NCBI RefSeq assembly: GCF_007990755.1
Contig: NZ_BJXA01000068.1
Location: forward strand, 1-52,337
Direction: 5' to 3'
Origin: Nocardia ninae NBRC 108245
GTDB taxonomy: Bacteria > Actinomycetota > Actinomycetes > Mycobacteriales > Mycobacteriaceae
Length of the DNA: 52,337 nucleotides
Positions 49,565 through 52,337 of this stretch are shown here, piece by piece. The number at the start of each line of letters is the position of its first letter. The first letter of the stretch is position 1. Under the pieces are notes generated by a model, which ran no database searches, was not told the DNA's origin, and was given only the letters and a program-made list of their open reading frames with translations. The position numbers and the translations under genes are program-made.

Positions 49565-49918
49565 CTATGAGCGTCTGCGGAGCAACAACTTTCGGGTGCG
49601 AGAAGAAGCGGCGCCGCTGAGCGCAACGCCCACGTACTCGGCGAAAGCCGTTGCGTCCGCGGCGGTCGACGTCTTGGGCTTGTCCGCGGCCCAAGCTATG
49701 AAGCGCGCGGTGAAGTCCGCACCGCAGGCGTGCGCCAGCAATGGGAAGCGGCGCGCGACCTCGCCTGCGCGTTTGCGCAGCAACGCCCGTGCCGCCGCGG
49801 CGACGGCTTCGGTATCGAAACCGTCCGGCACCGGGCTCCCCGCCACCAGTGCCCGAACCAACGCCGCCTGGCGCTCGGCGAGCAGAGCGGTATCGACATC
49901 CAGCGGCTGCGGATTCAT
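49565..49918 (-). CDS. Small partner-like protein of the DUF692 enzyme (SCO6045-like)
   Basis: 117 residues, helical. The core (AAARALLRKRAGEVARRFPL, then LAHACGADFTARFIAWA) has the pattern of short C-terminal domains encoded beside DUF692 enzymes, and loosely recalls DUF2063/MbnC-type partners with a YP..RxLxG..F rhythm. Such partners position the substrate for the oxygenase. The longer open frame to 50515 is a shadow of the DUF692 gene. The ATG at 49918 overlaps the DUF692 stop (ATGA), showing coupling. Family assignment is by pattern and context. Confidence 0.75.
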   Translation of the reverse strand: MNPQPLDVDTALLAERQAALVRALVAGSPVPDGFDTEAVAAAARALLRKRAGEVARRFPLLAHACGADFTARFIAWAADKPKTSTAADATAFAEYVGVALSGAASSRTRKLLLRRRS

Positions 49919-50787
49919 GTGCGCGCCGAACGCGCGCGTCCGGTGATCAATGGTCGGTGCGCGGCCGCGGCGATCGCATCGAGTTCGTCGAGGAGCTCGG
50001 CGGCGGGTGGATAGTTGCCGTCGCGTTCCAGCATCAGCGGCACCGGGTGCATGTCGGTGAAAGCACCTACGAGAGCGAGGACTTCGGCGGGGATCGGATC
50101 GGTGTGCGTGTCGTGGTAGCGGCCGTCGGCATCGTGCCCGCCCGCGACGTGACAGTAGGCAACGCGATCCGTCGGCAGCCGCAGCAATTCGGTAAGCGGA
50201 TCGCGGGCGCGGTTGCGGGCGTTCGCGTAGACGTTGGCGATGTCGACCAGCAGATAGACGCCGGTCCGGTCGACGAGCTCGGCGAGGAACTCCGAGTCGG
50301 TGTATTCGTCGTCGGGCCAGTCGAACAGTGCCGCGATGTTCTCCACCGCGAGCGGCACATCGAGCACCGCCTGGGTGCGGGATATGTTGCGCACCAACAC
50401 ATCCAGCGCCGCCTTGGAACGCGGCACCGGCAGCAGATGCCCTGCCTCGACACCACCCGCGCGCACGAAAGCGACATGCTCGCTCACCAGCGGCGCACCG
50501 AGCGCTTCGGCGCACGCGGCGAGATGCTCGATCCGGTGCTCGTGCAACGGTTCGGCGCCACCGAGCGACAACGAAATACCGTGCGGCACAATCACGGTCC
50601 CGCCCGCGCGCAAGGCTGCAAGTTCGGCGGGAATCGTGAGCTCCGACCTGCCGAGCAGCCGCCGCCGGACCGGTAGCGACTCCGCGATCACCTCCGCGAA
50701 CCCCAACCCGTCCAGCTCCGCGAGCACGCCGCAGATCTCCGGCCGCCAGCCGATCCCGAGCGCGCCGTCCGGCAGGGGTCCGCTCAT
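49915..50787 (-). CDS. DUF692 (MNIO) multinuclear iron-dependent oxidative enzyme
   Basis: 290-residue TIM-barrel protein of the DUF692 family (relatives: MbnB of methanobactin, TglH of 3-thiaglutamate). Metal-ligand candidates appear in the family order: VPHGISLSLGG (His), LVSEHVAF (Glu/His), LAVENIAAL (Glu), LLVDIANVYANA (Asp/Asn), YCHVAGGH (His), DTHTDPIP (Asp/His) and LMLERDGNYPP (Glu/Asp). Known members oxidise Cys or neighbouring residues of ribosomal peptides. Here the gene sits between a Gly/Cys-tailed membrane protein (25 nt upstream) and a small partner-like gene (4-nt overlap). Start chosen at 50787; the frame is open further but low in complexity. Confidence 0.92.
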   Translation of the reverse strand: MSGPLPDGALGIGWRPEICGVLAELDGLGFAEVIAESLPVRRRLLGRSELTIPAELAALRAGGTVIVPHGISLSLGGAEPLHEHRIEHLAACAEALGAPLVSEHVAFVRAGGVEAGHLLPVPRSKAALDVLVRNISRTQAVLDVPLAVENIAALFDWPDDEYTDSEFLAELVDRTGVYLLVDIANVYANARNRARDPLTELLRLPTDRVAYCHVAGGHDADGRYHDTHTDPIPAEVLALVGAFTDMHPVPLMLERDGNYPPAAELLDELDAIAAAAHRPLITGRARSART

Positions 50788-50812
50788 CCGCGGGCTCCGG
50801 CCGCTGCCGTGG

Positions 50813-51712
50813 TCAGCCGCCACAGCCGCCGCCACCACCCCCGCAGCCGCCACCTCCGCCACCGCCGTCACCACCACCACCGCTACCGCCGTCGCCGCCC
50901 GACGAGCTCGGTGGCTCGACGGCACTCGCGAGACCGGGGTCCAGCGACAACAGCGCGGCGCCGCCGAAGATCGCCGCGGCAAGTGCGGCACTTTCGGCGC
51001 CGTACGTGGCATAAGCAGGCGAATTGGACGGCCGCAGATGCGCATTGCTACTGGTCGCGTTCTTGCGGGCCAGCCTGCCGAGTGGTGTCAGCCGCGGTTT
51101 GGCCACCAAGAAGAAATAGCAGAACGCCTGCACCACCAGGGCGAGCACGAGGAACGCGACCGGGTTGTGGTTCAGCGTCCCTGCGACGAACCGCACCACA
51201 CCGACCGCTCCGACGATCAGCACCGGCAGCCCGGCGTCCCGCAGGCTGCGCCGAAAAGCCGCGTCGGGAAAGTAGCCGCGCTTGATCATCGAGTCGCGCA
51301 GCGGACCGAGCGCCGCCGCCGAGCCTGCGGTCAGCGCGGCGACCGTCGGCTTGGCCCCGGCGGCGATCCGTTCGTAGATCGACCGGGTGAACGGATCCAG
51401 TTGCCTGCGGTCCTCGGCGTTCAGCGGCCTCGCCGGCGCCGCGGCGGAGTCGATGAGGTCGTGGCTGCGCAGCCGGGCCAGCGCGGTCAGCGCCGCCCGG
51501 CGGTCGTCGAACAGCATGGCGACCTCAGGCAGTGAGAGCTCTGTGCCCGGTCGTTCGATACCGCGGGTATCGACGGCCCCGCGGGTCACCCGCAGCCGCA
51601 TCCACAACCCGAGCAGCACCGCGATGGCCACGCACGGCCAGTACAACGCCATGAAATCCGGTCCGGAGATCCCCCAGGTATCGCCCGCGGCCATCAGGTC
51701 CAACACAGTCAT
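50813..51712 (-). CDS. TIGR04222-type membrane protein with Gly/Cys-rich C-terminal tail
   Basis: 299 residues. One N-terminal membrane helix (ALYWPCVAIAVLLGLWMRL), a soluble helical region (about 55-150: VAMLFDDRRAALTALARLRS), a helix pair near 155-205 (LPVLIVGAVGVVRFV, AFLVLALVVQAFCYFFLV), a further segment near 245, then a Ser/Gly/Asp linker and a tail of glycines. The tail holds two cysteines (C290 and C297, separated by six Gly) and ends CGG. This is the near-uncomplex TIGR04222 family. It heads the operon with the DUF692 gene, which makes its Cys tail the natural candidate substrate. The ATG at 51712 has GGTAGAG upstream. Confidence 0.88.
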   Translation of the reverse strand: MTVLDLMAAGDTWGISGPDFMALYWPCVAIAVLLGLWMRLRVTRGAVDTRGIERPGTELSLPEVAMLFDDRRAALTALARLRSHDLIDSAAAPARPLNAEDRRQLDPFTRSIYERIAAGAKPTVAALTAGSAAALGPLRDSMIKRGYFPDAAFRRSLRDAGLPVLIVGAVGVVRFVAGTLNHNPVAFLVLALVVQAFCYFFLVAKPRLTPLGRLARKNATSSNAHLRPSNSPAYATYGAESAALAAAIFGGAALLSLDPGLASAVEPPSSSGGDGGSGGGGDGGGGGGGCGGGGGGCGG

Positions 51713-51866
51713 CTCTACCCCGAAATCACGCCGGTACTGCAACGCCCCAAGTATGGACCGCCGGTAACGATGCCGACAGGGTTGGACCCGAAACGTAACT
51801 CGGCCGATCTTTCACACCCGTCGCCACAGCCCTGTGGATAGCTGGGGATGATTCGATGGTGTGGTG

Positions 51867-52241
51867 ATGCGACGCAAGTACCAGGTGAACGCCGCACCCG
51901 CACGGGGCACCGCGAGCCGCGTGTTGTTCCGCCGCACCCTCGGCAAGCGCGAGCTCATGCTGCGCCAGACGATCATCGAGCCGGGCGGCAGCAGCGGCTG
52001 GCACTTTCACGACGGCACCTTGTTCGTGCTGGTCACCAAGGGCGTGCTCGACCATCCCGGCGCGGACTGCGCGCCGGTGACCTATCGCCGTGGCCGATTC
52101 TTCCGCGAACCGAGCGGCCCAAATTATCCCCACGTCGCACGTAATCGCGGGTCGGTCGCCGTAAAACTCTGCGTGCTCTACCTCAACCCGGTCGGGAGTC
52201 CGCTGTCCCGCAGCGTGCCCGCACCGGACTGCGCCGAGTAG
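51867..52241 (+). CDS. Cupin-fold protein
   Basis: 124 residues, one cupin barrel. Motif 1 is WHFHDGTLFVLVTKGVLDHP (HxH followed by Gly) and motif 2 is degenerate (GPNYPHVARNRG, one His). Probably binds a metal or small ligand; no enzymatic role is assigned. Three in-phase starts lie close together (GTG 51861, GTG 51864, ATG 51867); the ATG is chosen without a decisive ribosome-binding site. It is divergent from the TIGR04222 gene, so the two share a 154-bp promoter region. Confidence 0.85.
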   Translation: MRRKYQVNAAPARGTASRVLFRRTLGKRELMLRQTIIEPGGSSGWHFHDGTLFVLVTKGVLDHPGADCAPVTYRRGRFFREPSGPNYPHVARNRGSVAVKLCVLYLNPVGSPLSRSVPAPDCAE

Positions 52242-52244
52242 CGG

Positions 52245-52337
52245 TCAGGTCGCGGGCTGGCAGGCGTCGCGCAGCGAACAAGCACCGCAGGCACTGCCGC
52301 AGCCGCCGACTTCGGCGGGCGGGGCGATGGCGGCGGC
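52245..52337 (-). CDS. Partial C-terminus of a Cys-rich protein (runs off the window)
   Basis: A leftward frame enters from the right edge and stops at a TGA at 52245-52247, giving 30 visible residues. The end, GGCGSACGACSLRDACQPAT, carries four cysteines spaced CX3CX2CX5C, compatible with an iron-sulfur or zinc site. Its stop lies 3 nt after the stop of the cupin gene. Coding is inferred from the striking Cys pattern and tight convergence; family unknown. Confidence 0.5.
   Translation of the reverse strand, partial: AAAIAPPAEVGGCGSACGACSLRDACQPAT

Noticed and set aside
49919-50515. Upstream extension of the small DUF692-partner gene
   Set aside because: It overlaps the DUF692 gene in another frame and is Arg-rich; the ATG at 49918 with an ATGA overlap is the proper start.
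50813-50920. Possibility that the Gly/Cys tail of the TIGR04222 protein is a translation artefact of a GCC repeat
   Set aside because: The two Cys codons interrupt the Gly run, the glycine codons vary (GGC, GGT, GGG, GGA), and the frame stays open into a well-formed membrane protein; simple repeat expansion would not give this.
1-52337. tRNA, rRNA, CRISPR arrays, insertion sequences, prophage genes or replication origin
   Set aside because: None seen: no repeat-spacer array, no transposase or integrase motif, no long terminal inverted repeats, and no tRNA cloverleaf noticed on either strand. A small RNA gene could still be missed by eye.

Overview
The window is GC-rich, densely packed DNA from a mycolic-acid-containing actinomycete, most likely Nocardia or a close relative. 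The main evidence is the order trmB - NYN-domain gene - mmpL3 (trehalose monomycolate exporter), which matches the mycobacterial mmpL3 locus. A sigL-rslA pair, an F420-type nitroreductase, an EXLDI/DrrAB-type operon and a mycobacterial-type HAMP adenylate cyclase also fit. Genes sit on both strands, often with 4-nt ATGA overlaps. I see no tRNA, rRNA, CRISPR array, phage gene or insertion sequence.

Layout. 1-16.6 kb: a GTPase-like gene with an altered P-loop, an SDR, a LIP-family lipase, the trmB-NYN-mmpL3 operon, a DUF2339 membrane protein, an XRE regulator with a divergent small gene, then a leftward run of an AI-2E-type permease, histidine kinase, LuxR-type response regulator, DUF1707/LiaF-like protein and MerR regulator. 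16.7-24.8 kb: adenylate cyclase, flippase-like and DUF3054 membrane proteins, a penicillin-binding lipoprotein that has lost its catalytic residues, aroQ, a Ddn-like reductase and a glycerate kinase. 24.8-31.2 kb: an HxlR regulator divergent from two tandem imine-reductase-like genes, an ABC exporter with a coupled small XRE regulator, an ArsR-SRPBCC fusion with a very clear promoter/operator, a PpiB-type prolyl isomerase and a YjbR-type protein. 31.2-38.4 kb: a second XRE regulator with its palindromic operator, a HAD protein with a DWR motif, a frameshifted methyltransferase, an iodotyrosine-deiodinase-like flavoprotein, a 43-residue ORF, a secreted TAP-type peptidase, a GNAT protein and an acyltransferase. 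38.5-42.9 kb: YqgE, sigL-rslA behind an apparent SigL-type autoregulatory promoter, a strong shared terminator, and the EXLDI-ABC operon.

Two segments stand out. First, 43.15-47.57 kb is a tight four-gene cluster (ThDP enzyme, SRPBCC protein, KAS III-like enzyme with an altered catalytic triad, PLP aminotransferase). It looks like a small uncharacterised biosynthetic pathway, and a SigL-like promoter lies 70 nt upstream. Second, 49.56-51.71 kb is a three-gene operon: a TIGR04222-type membrane protein with a Gly/Cys tail (two Cys near the C-terminus), a DUF692 (MNIO) enzyme, and a small partner-like protein. This is the organisation expected of an oxidative cysteine-modification system in which the tail of a membrane protein, not a free peptide, would be the substrate.

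All calls come from reading the sequence. Family assignments rest on motif recognition, and no database search was run.
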